Positions 1 through 14,055 of a DNA stretch of 64,000 nucleotides are shown here, piece after piece. Location: positions 1,302,001 through 1,366,000 of the forward strand of contig JBLDXI010000074.1 in NCBI GenBank assembly GCA_047495785.1, written 5' to 3'. Within the stretch, counting starts at the first letter, position 1. Each line of letters begins with the position of its first letter. The notes under the pieces were generated by a model. It did not search any database and was not told the origin of the DNA. It saw only the letters and a program-made list of their open reading frames with translations. The position numbers and the translations under genes are program-made. This stretch comes from Lepidodermella squamata (Eukaryota > Gastrotricha).

Positions 1-3000
1 TCGCGACGAGGACAAGTACCGCCTGGGGCGGACGAAGGTCTTCTTCCGGGCTGGCCAGTTGGCGTACCTCGAGAAGCAGCGGGCGCAGAAGCAGAACGCG
101 TGTGTGACGCTCATCCAGAAAATGGTGCGCGGTTTTATTGCCAAGAATAAATATCGCAAAATCAAACGGTCGATATCGCTTGTTCAACGATTCGGCCGCA
201 GTTTGCTGGCGAAAAGGTGGGGACATTTTTTTTTAATTTCAAAGGTTTTTATAATACTATGATGAGAATGCCGGGGAAATTATTCTCAAAAAATGGCTTA
301 TTTTGAGAATTTAACTTGATAACGGCCATTTGTTTGCAATTTTCCAAATTTTTCGGTGCAATTATTTTCGAATTTTTTGGAAAGCAGAAATCATAAACAT
401 GGCTACGGCATTGGACTGGTGCTTGGGCTGCTAAGAGTAGTCTCAAACGTACTCCATGTCGTCCACAGTAAATATCGGATAAAATATTTTGAATTTTGTT
501 TTCCACAACCTAATTTTGTTTTGGAGCCTATGGTAAAATCTGAAACTTTCAAGAAATTTATTCTAATATGAAATTTTATGAAATTTCTATGAAATTCAAA
601 ATTCATTCATATTTCAATTCAAATTTTAAAGTTTAAACTTTGCGATGAACAATGAATTCCCAATTTTCGAGCCTTTTTCAATTTTTTCAATCGAAATTTT
701 TTCACTGCATTGTCAGATCGGAAAAATTCCAAATTTTGGCTCCTAAAATTGACCATTTTTATTTTAAGATTTTTGGCTTGCCTAGTTGATTCATGACGCG
801 AGCCTAGTTTTTGACCTTGAAAAAAATCAACTGAGTAAATACTGATTTACCGGGTTTAACCCTTGTTTTCTCTCTCGTTTTTTCCATTCTCGCTCTTGTG
901 CTGCCATGATCTCGGTGTTATATTAACATGTATTTTTCTTTGTTTGTGTTCAGACATGCGGTGCACTTGCGGCGGACGAAAGCGGCGACGCGCATTCAGG
1001 CGCGGTGGCGCGGGTTTGTTCAGCGGCGCAAGTTCCAACGCGTTCGCCGGTGGCTGGTCGGCCTGCAGTGTCTCGCTCGCCAGCACCTCGCTAAACGAAG
1101 GTAAGACGACTAAGATAATACTCATACTCATACACACTTCATAACACTTGATATAATTGACTGCGACAAAAACCCGACGAAAAGTCATTACTAGCTTAGC
1201 TACGCTTGATCGTGTATTTTTCACACCTCATACAGTGTACTAAAGAATATCTTATATAGTTTTGTTTTATAATCCAAAATAATCAGAATTTACATAGAAT
1301 TCTTAAAAAAATTTAAATGCCAAGTATTTAAGCTTAGAAAATTAGCTTTTTGACTGGCTAATATTTTAATCTTGGAATTTCTTTCCCGACTTCCCATATT
1401 TTCCAGGAAATTTCTTTTTATTTAGTGGAACAATGATGTTGAATTTAGTTTTCAAGCACTAAACTCGAGATTCTAGCTTTAGTTTTCAACAAAATATGGG
1501 TTTTCGAGTTTCCAGTCGTCACTAGAAACTCGATTTTTGTTGCCATGTCTAATCAATGGATGTTCATCTTACGTTTGCGCTATGAGCGGTCAGCGGGTCA
1601 TTTATGCTTCAGAGTCTATATCGATTCCACGTATCGATTTAAAAAATCAGTGATTTTCCGATATCAACCGGCTTGGGGCCCAACATCGATAGTTTCATCT
1701 ACTTAGCTTAGGGCACCATGTATCTAAAATAACAAATCCCAGTTTCAGGTAGGGTATTAGGAAAAAGCTGAAAACAGGAGAATTTAGTTCCAGGACGCCT
1801 AATTTTAGTGCCGGAACCTTATTTTTAGCGTTGCTAATATTCGGATCCGATTTTCTTTTCCAAGGTTTGACGAATTTTAAATTCATTTTTTTGTTTGCTC
1901 ATGCTAGACTTCTTGCGATTCGATACGAATCGGCAGCGCTCGTTATCCAGAGCTCAGTTCGGCGATGGCTGGCGCAGAAACGGTACAAAACCATGCGCAA
2001 AGGCTTCATCCTCCTGCAGAGCCACTACCGGCGGAAACAGGCGAAGAAGGAACTGCTCAAGCTGCGCGTGCAACAGCGCGACGTCGAGTACGTGCGGTCG
2101 CTTAACAAGGGTCTCGAGAAGAAGATCATGCAGCTGCAGGAGCGCGTCGACGCGAAGGACGCCGAGCTGAAGACGAGCGGCGAGAAGCACCACCTCGAGG
2201 TCGCCGCTCTGCAGCGAAAAATCAAAGAACTCGAGGCGGAAATCGAGTCGAGCCGGTCGAAATTGGCGAATTACGACACGCAACTGCAGCAACTGAATCA
2301 ACAGCTGGAGAAATCGGCGAAGGAGAAGTCGAAAATCGAAATCGAACTGTCGAGTGCGAAGAAGAAATTCGAGGCTGAGATTTCGCAAATTTCAAAAGAA
2401 AACGATAATTTGAAGAAACAGGGCCCGCTGAGTCCTCGGCAGCAATCGTCATCGCCGACTCAGTTGAATAATTCCTCGGATCTACTCGACCCAGCTGCGA
2501 GTTCGTCCTTCCCCGTTGTTCTGCGGCTGCAAAATCGAGTTCGAGAGCTCGAGTCGCAAAACGAGAAGTTGATCAGCCAGCTGGAGGTGCCAGGCAAGCC
2601 GCGCAATTCGTCGATGAACGACGAGAACGGCCAGGCGAAGAACGGCGCCGCGAAAGAGCAGGATGAAGTTTCGGTGATTCGCGAGCGGTTACGCTTGGCC
2701 GAACTCGAGATGGAGAATGCGCGGTTGCGCGGCGATTTGGACGAACTGCGGAAATCGGTCATTTCCAAGGGCCATCTGCCGAATTCGAGCGGCGGCAGTG
2801 AGGCCGGTCGGTTGTTGCTCGAGCAGCTCGGCTCGCTGTCGGCTGAACTCGACAGGCGACGGGCCGAGTGCATCGATTTGAAATCTGCGGTGCTGGCGGG
2901 CGAAATTCGGCGGCGCGGCTCGGCGTCTGACGGCAAGCCTGAGCCGATCGGCACGGATGAGGACCTGCAGATGGTGTACCGGGCTGTTCAGGATTTGAAT

Positions 3001-6000
3001 CGCGCTCTCGAGAGTCAGTTGCGGGCGACTGAGGGCGAGTTGAAGAAGCGTGAGGCGGAATTCGAACGCGAAAAAGAGCTGCTAGTCGCTGAAATCAAGG
3101 CTTATCGCGACGATATCGCCGGTGTAAGTTGCTTTTTCGAGTTTTATCCAATGAGCTATATTTTCGAACCGTCGATTAACGAATTCGAATCGTTTTACAA
3201 TGAATTATTCGAAATTTAACTCAAATTTTCGAAGTTTTCTCGCAATATTGAAAATTTCCCGATGATGCCGGAATAATTAATATCTTCAATAAATGGTTGA
3301 ATTAAGCAATTTTTAAATAAATTTTTGTTTATTGAGATCAAAATTGCTAAAACCGTTTAAATTAATTTTTTATCAGTTGGTTTTATCGATTTTTGAATAA
3401 AATATTCGAATCTGGCAAAATTCACGAAAATGTTGATTTTCAACCAAATTCGACAAATCATTCGAATAATGAGATTTTATTTTTTTCAATGTTGAATCAA
3501 CATATTTTTTGTCGAAATTGAGATTGCGTAGCTTTTTCGAGCTGCGTTGAAGTGTTTTTTCATTGCTGATAAACGATTTCCGAACATCCATCAATTGTTC
3601 GCAATGTATTTCTATAATATTGTTTCGTTGTTTCGTGGATAGATTCTATCGGAACCACCACAAGCGCGTTACGACAAGACGGTTCATCAGCAGTTGCAGA
3701 AGCTCGCCAGTGAAAACCTGGTAAGTATAAGAAAATAATAATAATAGTAACAGCAATGCACGAGTTTTTTGTCTGTATAATATATAATTATTATTGGCCT
3801 ATTTATTGCGCGCGCTTGTTTATGACGCGCGCACTGATGGCCGGTGGTTGCTTAGACGGGTCGGGTTGTAATAACAGCGGGCGGTTTGTATTCTTGTTAG
3901 CAGCTCGCATTAGCTTCGACGACGGTTAATAGATAGATAAAACTTGAAGACGATGTGGGCTGGGTGGCGAGAGAGCGAACGAGCAAGATGCGGAATAAAT
4001 AATAATAATAATAGCATTAAGTATATATGTAGTAGCAGCAGCGTTGAAGAAATGGTTGCAACCGGCATTTCGCGCCTCTGTGCCGGTTTGCTGAATACAT
4101 CATATATTCGCAATGCTTGCAAGTAAGTAAGCGCTCGCTCGCCGGCTCGTCTCTTGATTAGAGAGCGCGTGCGCCCCCTTTTTTGCCGCCTGCCTCCATT
4201 ATGCAGCAGGCCTTGAAACGCGATTCGTCATACCAGCTGTTGCGTTGAAATTGCGTCTATACTCGCCATTGCGGAATATACACATTTATTATCATATTAT
4301 ACTATACTGGTCCACCACCACCACCACCTGCTTTATAACGGAAATATATTAGCGAATTTCTTATTTTTTCAATTAATTATTTGTGCTAAATTCGGCTTGT
4401 CTCGCGTAGAACTTTCCATCGAGTGCGAATTTGTTTGCGGCTTATAATTTCTATTTATTTAATTGGTTTGATCCACAGGTCCATTCATTTTGAGAATTGG
4501 AAAGAAATTATCATTTCACAATTTTATGATTTGGAATTTGATGCAACTGTTGAACTGGATGTATTACCACATTTTTGATGTTCCATTTCCGAGAAATCTT
4601 TTGCATTTACAGTTTACAGCATTTTTATCTCCTTTTCGAACTTCGGTCAGATGTTGAACGCAATTTTCTAAATTGTCAGAAGTTGAAAAATTGAATATTT
4701 TAATAACTTGTAAAATTAGATGAATTCCTATCATATCCTATCTCTGAAATTCCGACAACTATTAGAATTTTTTCTTGGAAATTATTTGAATTTTTCTGTT
4801 TTCTCTAGGATTTGTATTCTCAGCTGCACCAGGAGCGAGAAGCTGTCCGCCGGCTGAAAAAGCACCTCAAAATCACACTACAGCGAAATCGCGTTCTACA
4901 ACAAGGTAATTTCCTCTTCATTTACGCGTTGTCCACTAAATTCACCCGCAACAATAGTCATACAAGTAGTCATGATGATGAACTCCATCATTTTATTTAC
5001 TTCCCTTGAGTTGGTTACACAAACATACTATAATATCAGTAAAACTGAGATTTTTTCTAATGATAATGACCTAATAATTTTCGGCTGCTCCGTGGCACAG
5101 GTCACCAGTTGTCGTGGAAAGATTTCATTCTAGAATCAGCCACCAGCCTGCTGCAGTGTAAGTTGCGCAACGGCTAAACGACCGTGACGCATGGCCTTTT
5201 TAGTCTTACCTCTATGTTGTTCAATAATGTCCCTTTCGCGTTTTGTGCCCGTTCATTGTCCGTCCAAATGTGCTGTTTACTCCGTTATCCCGTTGTTTTA
5301 TTCACCTAATTTTATTTTTACGGCTTCTGTAATTAGGCCAGTTCTTTCAAGCTAAACTGTTCCCTTTATTTTGTCCCATCTTGAAATTGCACTGAATTTT
5401 GTGCACGATATAGTATTATCCAGCTTTTTTCTCATAAAATTGCTTATTTTCACACTTGCGTGCGAAACGATAAAATGCGGCATTCTGCGCTTCTAAACTC
5501 AAAAATCGTGCGCATTCAGTGCGCCTAATTTTTTCGAGATTTTGCCTTGCTAGAGCGCGTGTCAAGTTGTGCTTTTTTCGCAGCAAAAATATATTTTATG
5601 ATCGCGAAGAATCAGATCTGTTGAAATTTGGATGTACTCTGTCTTTTAATTTTCCAGAGTTTAGTATTCGAGATTCTACATTTTTCTTACGTTTTTCTTC
5701 GATTATTTTGAGCTTCCAATTGAAAGTTGTGAAAGAAAAATTCTTCAAATGAGCTTTTATCGCGTTAGAATTTTGAAAGTTCTCTAAGTCATGGCTATCA
5801 TTATACTCTGCTAGAGCGCTTAAATTTGAGAACTCGCTCTCGAGTAGGGGACGTGAAAATATTTAGACCCACAAGTTGCGCTTCACGTCTCAATTTGTCG
5901 TACACTTGTTTGGCGATAATGCGCGAAAAAAAACTTAATTTAATTCCGACTTTGGCAGACTGCTCTAGGTATAGGTATATCCAATAATTTAACCAACGCG

Positions 6001-9000
6001 CGCTGTAAGTGTTGCACAGTAAACACACACGTCGGCGCGTTATTTTGAGCCCGAGCCAGCTAGACTTCACGGAGCCAGCAGCCAGACAACACGGCATGGC
6101 GACGGCAGACGACGGCAGCAGATAAAAACACCTGAAATTGTGGCGCCGCGGAAACGCGAGCGATGCGCGTCAACAGTAGCAATTTTAACGTCACCAAACC
6201 ATAATATATACAGACTCTACTTGGCTATGAGCGCGCATATCGCCCAGGTCTTCGGTTTTTGAGCGCGTCCAACACTTGCCCCGCGTTTATTTATTTGCGC
6301 GTCTTTTATTGTTGCCGTTCAGCTTGACGATGACGATGATGGCGATGATGAATGTACCTATATGCGTATCTTTTATCATGCGAAAAATGTATCTATATTT
6401 GAGGTGTCGTCCCACACGGCTTTTGCACCGTGATAGCGTCAAGCGCGGTTTTTATAACATACGACTATTTGCGCGCGCATCGCATCGCTCACACATTTCA
6501 TATACATGGATGGCATATGCAGTAGCCTTGTTTTATGTATATTTTACTATCATACAAATGTTGATGTTTTAATTTGATTTGATTAATTGCTATCTCTCAA
6601 TTAAATTTATTTCATAGCTCAATTTTATTTGTGCGAGAATTATTATTCCTTACGTTTACCGCTCATTTGTGTTACGTTCCTGATACATATACCCGGAAGA
6701 AATAATATGGTTTCTTTGTACATGTCCCGGCGCCTTACCGGGTATTTCCGTTCGAGTTAGTTTTACGCCAACAATTTTACAGTTTTACCGTTTCACATTT
6801 AGGTTTTTGAAAACTGCTCTGGGTTCCATCCATATTTTTTCCAAATTTGCAAGAGAGGATTTAAAAATACTCCAACTTAATTGTAGCGAATTGTAAAAAA
6901 TTCAATTTCCAAAACCTGCTCACTATGCTGTCTGAAAAATGCCCCGTTGACACGTTTTTATTCATCTAATGATTATTTATTTATTTTTATTCATTTCCAA
7001 TATTCAGTAATAGTTTGAATATTCGAAATCGCAAATGGAATAATTTCCCAATAATTTTGAGTAATTGGATTTTTTCCATCTGAGATTTTTCACTCAGAAA
7101 TTTAGGCCACATTTTGAAAACCTTCGAAAATATTAAGAAAATTGTCTACAAACTTCCTTATTATGGCTAACCAATTCGGCATTTTGCTGTTTTTTCAGGC
7201 TTATCTTTGATTTGGGGTCTTCATAAGGTTATCAAGTGTTTTGGGGGGTAGTGAAGCCCTGCCTTATCCCCATCTGATCTAGTCGGTTCACTGTTGGATA
7301 TATCAACGAGAACATATTTATTTTTGTGTATTTTTGTTGTACCATGTTCAACCTTTTTTCTTGTTTATTTCGTTGAATTTTCGAATTTTCATTGATTTTC
7401 TCTCAATTTTCAATAATTGCAGATGGCGACAAAGAGCTGTTGGCTGAACTGGACGAGTTGCCGCCGCCAAACAACGGCATCCTGTCGTTCCGGTCCGAGG
7501 ACATCGACATGCTCATCCGCAACATGGTGACGGCCGTGCAGCCGTCGGCCGTGCTCGGCCTGTCGAACCCGACGGTCATCGGCGACGTGATGTTCATGTG
7601 CATCCGGCACACGGACCAGCTGAACGACGACGACAAGCTGGAGCGGCTGTTCACGGCGTTCGTGCGCGGCGTGCGCAAGTCGGTGAAGCAGCACAAGCTC
7701 GACGTCGACGTGCTGCTGATGTGGCTGACGAACCTGCACCGGTTGTCGAACCACATGAAGCAGTACAGCGGCGAGGCCAAGTTCATGGCCGACTCGACGG
7801 AGAAGCAGCGCGCGCACTGCCTCGTCAACTTCGACCTCAGCGAGCTGCGCACGATGGTCAACGACGAGGCGATCAGTGTTTTCGACACCGTGCTGGCGGC
7901 CTACCAAACCATTCTACAGCAGCAAATCGGTATGTCATCTTTTTCTAAGGTCTAAGGGTGTAAATCAGATTTTTGCCATAAATTCGAGTTCTTATCTCGA
8001 AAATCTAATTTCTTGCATTTTTCGAAATTTCATTTTTTCTTGGAAATTGTACGAGCAATTTTAGTTTTGAATTTTTAGCTTTATTTTATTTTACCAAAAT
8101 TAAATTTTTCATATAGTTTACTTCAAGTTTTACAGTTCTCATGTTTCACTTTTAAAAGTCGAAAAATCACTTTTCCCCTCGAAAGTGCAAATCGATTTGT
8201 ACCAATTATCGAATAGAGGACCCTGAAAATGTCGTTGAAACCAATTTCAACTGCGGTTTCTACTCGCTGTTCTACCTAAATATTCAAAAATCCAGAGAAA
8301 TCGAGACATGTTTACATGTTCGTCTCATCAAGATGAGATGCCAAATATGGGGCCGAGTTTGAACATTTCGGTGAATTTTGAAAATTGAGATTTTTTGTTA
8401 ATTCAACATCGTTGAAAAATTGGTTTATTTGAAGAATAAATTAGCACCTGTCCAAGGCTTCACGTTTGCTTATAATTTTCGGATCATGATTCTGGAATTT
8501 AAAATTGAAGGTATACTAGCAGTTTTCCTCGCGTAAGTAGTCAACCCGGATTTAGTCGATTTTATTCAGCTGCTCATGTATCATATTTATCAACGATGAC
8601 ATTCCTCTGTTTCGTTTCCGCCACTTTGATAACTTGCGCCTGGTTTATATCTTCGCCATCTATTTTTTTCATCAAATCGAATTATTGGTAATGCGAATTC
8701 TGATTATTTAGGAATTTTGTAAATTGTATTCCTTTCAAAGTTTAAAGCTGTGTTTTGAATATTCTTGTCATGATTTATCAAATTTTGTATTGAAGGATAA
8801 TAAGACTTTGTGAAAAATATGGGTCAACTATTTTTAAGAACTTCCTTCATTGTGAAAAATGAATTTTCAACGTGTTTCCCCTTTGTGATTTTAGTGCCTT
8901 GCTTGTTGGAGTACGACGGCATTTCGGCGTCGACAGGCGGCCGGCAGCCGAAGCGTACGCCGCAGTCGCCGCAGTCGAACTCGAACGAGGGAATGTCGTC

Positions 9001-9613
9001 GCCGCGCAACGCCCCGCTCACGATGGACGGCCTGCTGGTGCAACTGACGCAGGTGCTGAGCCAGTGCCAGGCGTTCCGCATCGACACGTTCGTCATGCGC
9101 CTGCTCTTCCACGGCCTCATCCACTTCGTCGTGTGCACGGCGCTCAACAATTTGATGCTGCGCCGCGAACTGTGCAACTCGACGAAAGGCCTGTCGATCC
9201 GCTTCAACCTGTCCACCATCGAACAGTGGCTGCGAGATCGCGATTTCTCCGACCTGATCAACCTGCTGGAGCCGCTCGTGCAGGCGTGTCACCTGCTGCA
9301 GTCGAACAAGGCGACCCTCCACACGACCGTGCACGAGATTTGCCCGAAACTGAGCGTGCAACAGGTGGTCAAGATCCTGAATATCTACGACCCGGTCGAC
9401 CAGTGGGACTCGAAGGTGCCCATTTCGCAGATTAAGCAAATCGAAACGGCGCTGCGACGCCGCCGCGGCGACGAGGTGGTCATTCAGGAGCCGCTGTTCT
9501 TGAACACGCGCTGCCACCTGCCCGTCTCGTTTCCGTTTAAAGCGACGCAAATCGAATTCGACACGCTGCCGATTCCGCTCGAGTTGAATCTGGACTTCCT
9601 GAAACGTGTCTAG
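1..9613 (+). CDS. Class V myosin heavy chain, neck and tail (5' part outside window)
   Basis: This actin-based cargo motor is entered at the end of its head. Proposed exons are <1-216, 954-1100, 1908-3123, 3643-3720, 4809-4905, 5101-5157, 7423-7929 and 8895-9613, giving 1011 residues in the window. The first residues are the converter ending, with motifs [11 protein letters not shown] and AYLEK. Six IQ-like calmodulin/light-chain sites follow, with cores such as [18 protein letters not shown] and VIQSSVRRW; six is the class V number. A long coiled coil from about 2050 to 3120 is rich in E, K, Q and R heptads and interrupted by an S/P/Q linker. The last two exons encode the globular DIL cargo-binding domain, ending [14 protein letters not shown] as in myosin V. 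The coding exons are GC-rich and the introns AT-rich. Class V is favoured over other unconventional myosins by the six IQs, coiled coil and DIL tail together. Confidence 0.96.
5101..5157 (+). other. Putative cassette exon of the myosin V tail
   Basis: This 57-nt exon is flanked by CACAG upstream and GTAAGT downstream. It encodes 19 in-frame codons ([19 protein letters not shown] plus one split codon). The exon before ends with one leftover base and the exon after starts with two, so including or skipping this exon keeps the same frame. Vertebrate myosin V genes have alternatively spliced small tail exons at a comparable place. Alternative use here is inferred from the phases only. Confidence 0.5.
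5158..7422. other. Large myosin V intron
   Basis: This 2.27-kb intron separates the coiled-coil end from the globular tail. It is AT-rich with no convincing exon, RNA gene or transposon. The few ORFs of 60-100 codons have no protein-like composition or splice support. Confidence 0.6.
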
Positions 9614-11559
9614 TGTTTTTCTTGTTTGTTTTGTCTTGCCAAAAAAATAACTTACAGAAAATCGTGTCAAGATTATACTGAAATATTACTGCAAAAATCT
9701 TTGTGATCGAGTTTTGATCTTTTTTATGTGCAATGCTAAAAAAATGACTGTTTAATCACCTGTGTTTTTTTCGCCTCGCCTCAGCTACTACTACGAGTGC
9801 AATTATAATATTATTTATTTTCAGTTTTTAAAATCTCGCACGTTATTAAACCGGGAATAAGTGTAGCGAATAATCAAAAGCATTCGTTTTTACCGATCTC
9901 TGCGACGAGTTTGATCGTATTACATACGCAAAAACTGCTCTATTTACAAGCGCGTGATGACAAAGCACGAAAAATAACACGAGTTTTCTTTGTTTATAGC
10001 GCGATTATACTAATATTAATAATAATATTAATTTTTTCCTCCTCCAGCCGGCTGCTATTTACCGTGTTGTACGATGACTACGTGTAATACTACTTGTACT
10101 ACTACTACTACTCGTTAAAATTCCTCCACTATGACAAGCGTCTTCTCATTCGGCTAGCAAAAAACCAACTACCCATGATTTTTTGCTAAAATAAATTATA
10201 TACACTTACTTGACGGCTCAGTTGCGACGAAAAAAGTGCTTCTTATTAAAGTCTGATACATGTTGTTTAACAATCCACTAGAAATAAAGTGATTTTTTCC
10301 AAAAAATTCAGTGATATAACATTTGAAAGAATTTGATCTTCTCTTTTCTGCTTGCGTCTCGTGAGACATCGAAATTTCGTATTTTTTCTCCTATTCTCTA
10401 TTATGATGTAGATAGCAATGTTATATAGTTGTTGTGAGAAATTTTGCTGTTTGCTAGGACGATAACATGTGATGTTTACGATTTTTTGTGAGTGTTCACC
10501 TTTGACCTCCATTACTATTCTTGAGATAAGTTAACGCGCCTTTTTATCTCGTTAACAATTAGTCGCGTTATTAAAATTAATGCAAAAAATTATTATTACT
10601 GCAACAAGACACTGCAACCGGGATTGATGACATGATGATAGTATATTATATTACTACTTTATTATTTATTATCACAGCACTGTGTAATAATTATATATCA
10701 CCGAGGCCTTTGATGCGATTCGATGATGAGTGAGATATTGCTATTATATATATTGAGAAAAATGATCTTTTGTCTGTGCAAAAACTCGACAAAAAACGAA
10801 TTGATGATGACATTAAAAAGTTTTCTGAATGATTTCTGACATCTCTTTTTTAACAAAATGATCCTATTAGCTTTAAAAAAAATCCCGTACTAGGACTTCA
10901 ATTTTTTCACTTGTAGTAACTCGAAATTTTAGCTTGCTCACTTCCATGAAATATTCGAGGGTAACCTAACGTCAAAAATAATTTAGAAATCTTGACATAT
11001 CGAAAATTTCAAATCTGACATTTTTTGGAGATTTTTTGGAGATTCTGGAGCTATTTCATAACTAATCTCCTCGTAAAGTATTTTTTCGTTATTAAATGGC
11101 TCAGCTCTATTTCGTTCGACTTGCTTTGGAATTAGTAGGATAATCCTGTTTCCTATACAAATGTGATTACTAATGTTTGTAGGTCTAATTTGAACCTTCG
11201 TGAAATCTTCCTCGATTTATTCAAAATTTTCAGAAGTTATGGTCTAAGAATGGTCTGGGTCATTTTGTTTGTGAAACTTCTAAAAAAATCATAAGAATCC
11301 CTCCCCATGCACATTTCCAAGCCATTGGAATTATTTTCCCCGCTAAATTTGAAACCTTCGGAATTCAATCTGAGGCTCCAAACTTATAATCAAGATAAAA
11401 AAGTAACTTCCCTAGTTTTGCTGGCTTATTTTTTTTTAATTCGAGTTTTTAATTTGAGAATATTTTCTGGTCTGTTTCAGATTTGTTCCATATATTTGTG
11501 CTAAATTTTCTGCCAATTTTAGGTTTTTTTTTGGTTAAATTTGAAGTTGAAACCGTAAA
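9614..11559. other. Intergenic region after myosin V
   Basis: This stretch holds the myosin 3' UTR and the REEP upstream region. Short simple-sequence runs occur (TACT/ACT triplets near 10,090-10,110 and AATAAT runs near 10,010). No coding exon or RNA gene was recognised. Confidence 0.6.
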
Positions 11560-13020
11560 ATGGCCGCACAAGCCCAGTTGAAGAAGATTCAAGAGCGCGT
11601 GAACACGATCCTGAAGGACGAGACGACGCCGCTGGGGCGCTTCGCCGCGCAGGCCGAGAAGACGACGACGATCCCGCGCGACCGCCTCGCCGCCGCCGCC
11701 GCCGGCCTCGTGCTCGTGTGGCTCGTGTTCGGCTACGGCGCGCAGCTGCTGTGCAACACGGTCGGCTTCGTGTACCCGGCGTACGCGTCGATCAAGGCGC
11801 TCGAGACGCACCAGGCCGACGACGACAAGAAGTGGCTGACGTACTGGGTCGCCTTCTCCGCCTTCAGCATCGTCGAGTTCTTCGCCGACATCATCCTGTC
11901 GTGGCTGTCCATCTACTGGCTCATCAAGTGCCTCCTGCTCGTGTGGCTCATGGTGCCCGGCCCGTACAACGGCAGCCTCGTCCTCTACGAACGCATTTTG
12001 CGCCCGTTTTTCCTCAAGAACGAGTCCAAGTTCGACAAAGTTGTGAACGCCGCTGAAAATGGTGAGTCATCACCACAAAAATTTTGAAAAAAATTGGATT
12101 TAAGGCGAACTTTCCGAAATAATTTTTTTGAAAAGAGAAAGGAAAAATGGAAAGAAATTGAAATTGAAAAATTTGCTTACCGTAGTTGCCGAAATACTAA
12201 CCCGGGCTTATACAAGAATGACAGCTCGAAAAATGGGGAAAAGTAGGCTACTATTCGAGACTAGGCTTCTATTTGAGATAGGACTATGCATCGAGGAATT
12301 TCAATTTACCTAGGCTTCTAAACGAGACAGGCTTTTAAACGAGTAGGGGCTTATATTTCGGTAACTACGGTAATACGTTGATTTTTCCTATTTTTTCGAG
12401 TTTTCGAATTTTGAAATTTCAGAGACATATCTTGAAATGTTCTGAAATTATTGCACTGCGCCCCATAACTAAATAAATTCTATATTCAATCGGAATAAAT
12501 TGATCCGCAGAAATTCGGTCCAACCGGTTGAAATACCGAAAATTACTGAAACAGTTACCATTCGGAAAATTGGCGATTTGTTCGGCGAAATCGCGGATAA
12601 AGTCTAATTCAAAGTAAAATGGAAGAATTGGAAAATATGAGACACGCTGCAGCAAAATTTGAAAATCTGAAAAATTCAGGAAATCTCGAGAAATTTGAGA
12701 ATTTTCTAGTGGAACGGCAGAGTAATAAATTTCAATTTTCAGTTCGAATTTGGAAATTTATAATGATAAGAAGTGAAAATAAGAAGTGAAAATTAAAAAC
12801 ATGAAGTAGCCTTAACTGTTATTGCTAACCGATAATTTGGGTCAATTGAGTTCAGCGGATAATTTCATTTTCCCAGATTTTGTCAATCAATTTTTCCAAT
12901 GAGTTACTTATTCGAATTTTCCCAATATTCTCGGCTTCAACTAATTTTTTCGATTTTTTTCTAGCTGCCAAGAACGCGGCGAAGGAAGTGCGCGACGTCA
13001 TCAGCGACAAGACGGACTAA
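11560..13020 (+). CDS. REEP5/6-type receptor expression-enhancing protein (TB2/DP1/HVA22 family)
   Basis: Exons 11560-12061 and 12965-13020 encode 185 residues, the usual size for REEP5/6. The family inserts hairpins into the ER membrane, shapes tubules and affects trafficking. An N-terminal amphipathic stretch is followed by a hydrophobic hairpin (AAAAAGLVLVWLVFGYGAQL), then the family signature region GFVYPAYASIKALE and DDDKKWLTYWVAFSAFS, then a second hydrophobic pair ending VWLMVPGPYNGS, and a short charged tail. The exon junction splits a codon (G/CT) cleanly. The start is the first ATG, next to the AUG context AAAATGG. Codon use is strongly GC-biased like the myosin exons, consistent with high expression. 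Confidence 0.95.
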
Positions 13021-14055
13021 ATGGCCGCGAAAGCGACAATGGTGCGAGAAGTTAATGCCCGATCTAAACAATGCTGCCGTGATGAAAAATTCCCGAATTT
13101 GAGAAAAAATCATGCGCTCGTATCCATATCTAAATATATTCTATTATGATGATGTAACATCTCTAGATTTGAAGCAAGCGGAGGAATAAAAAAATATTGC
13201 TGTAAAAAGACGCCGATATTCGATTATAATAATGTGCTATATAAATATTGCTTGATTTCAACCAATCACAACCAAGTCCTCCCACCTCGTGAAGATTAAA
13301 ACGCCTGGTAAAAAGAATGAAAATATTATTATTGTAAAAAATCACCCGGTGGCTGTCTCACGTGGAGTGCCACAAAAATCAATAACAGACCTGATCACTA
13401 TTGTTATTATCGCAAAGAAAAATGACTGTTTTTTCTCCACACAACCCGTGCTGCTTTTGTTGTTTCGATTTTTCGTCGGAACGAACCATTTTTGAATGTA
13501 AAAAAAGAACTGATGGAAGAGAATAAAAAAACTAGTTTTTTTGCGTTTTTTCTTCGATCTGCATGTTCAATTATAATTTTACTATGATTTTGTTCGTTTC
13601 TCTGGCCGCTGAATTCATCATCCATCCCGGACTTGCTAATCAACCCGTAGAATAGATATATAAATATTTTCTTCTAAAGAATGAATCACGTGCCTTCTGT
13701 GATGGCCCTAGAGCTGCTTTGAACTTTGAACCCGTGCGTGTTCAGAGTTCAAAAATTGTCTCGCACGTTTTCGTTTCTCCCCGTCGTTGTTACTACTATA
13801 TACTATATACATACATTTAACGCATCTTGCCTTTTTAGCTGCTCTTCAATAATGTTTCCAGGTAGTGGCGTTATTTTCTTTGTTCTCAAAGTCTGAAAAC
13901 ATCATTCGTGCTGTGTTGACAAATGTGGATTGTTCGCAAAATCTGGCTATATTTTACTGTCCGTCCGTGTTATATCTATCACATACAAGGTTATCATCAA
14001 GTAAAGGAGACGAAAAGAAAAACAATAAACAATATGCGCTATGATCAGTGGCTTT
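13021..14055. other. Intergenic region between REEP and the small secreted genes
   Basis: AT-rich sequence containing the REEP 3' UTR. Open frames here are short and lack signal peptides or splice support, and no RNA gene was seen. Confidence 0.5.
13185..13190 (+). terminator. Probable polyadenylation signal of the REEP gene
   Basis: AATAAA lies about 165 bases after the REEP stop codon. It is the first canonical signal downstream on the same strand. Confidence 0.5.

Noticed and set aside
1954-2954. Minus-strand frames opposite the myosin coiled coil
   Set aside because: Leucine/serine-rich shadows of a coiled-coil exon.
7403-7907. Minus-strand frames of 161 and 165 codons opposite the myosin DIL exon
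   Set aside because: GC-rich exons open long antisense frames; composition is repetitive V/R/H/Q and the plus strand is plainly the coding one.
8891-9670. 259-codon minus-strand frame opposite the last myosin exon
   Set aside because: Antisense shadow of the C-terminal DIL exon, with low-complexity R/Q/V-rich translation and no domain.
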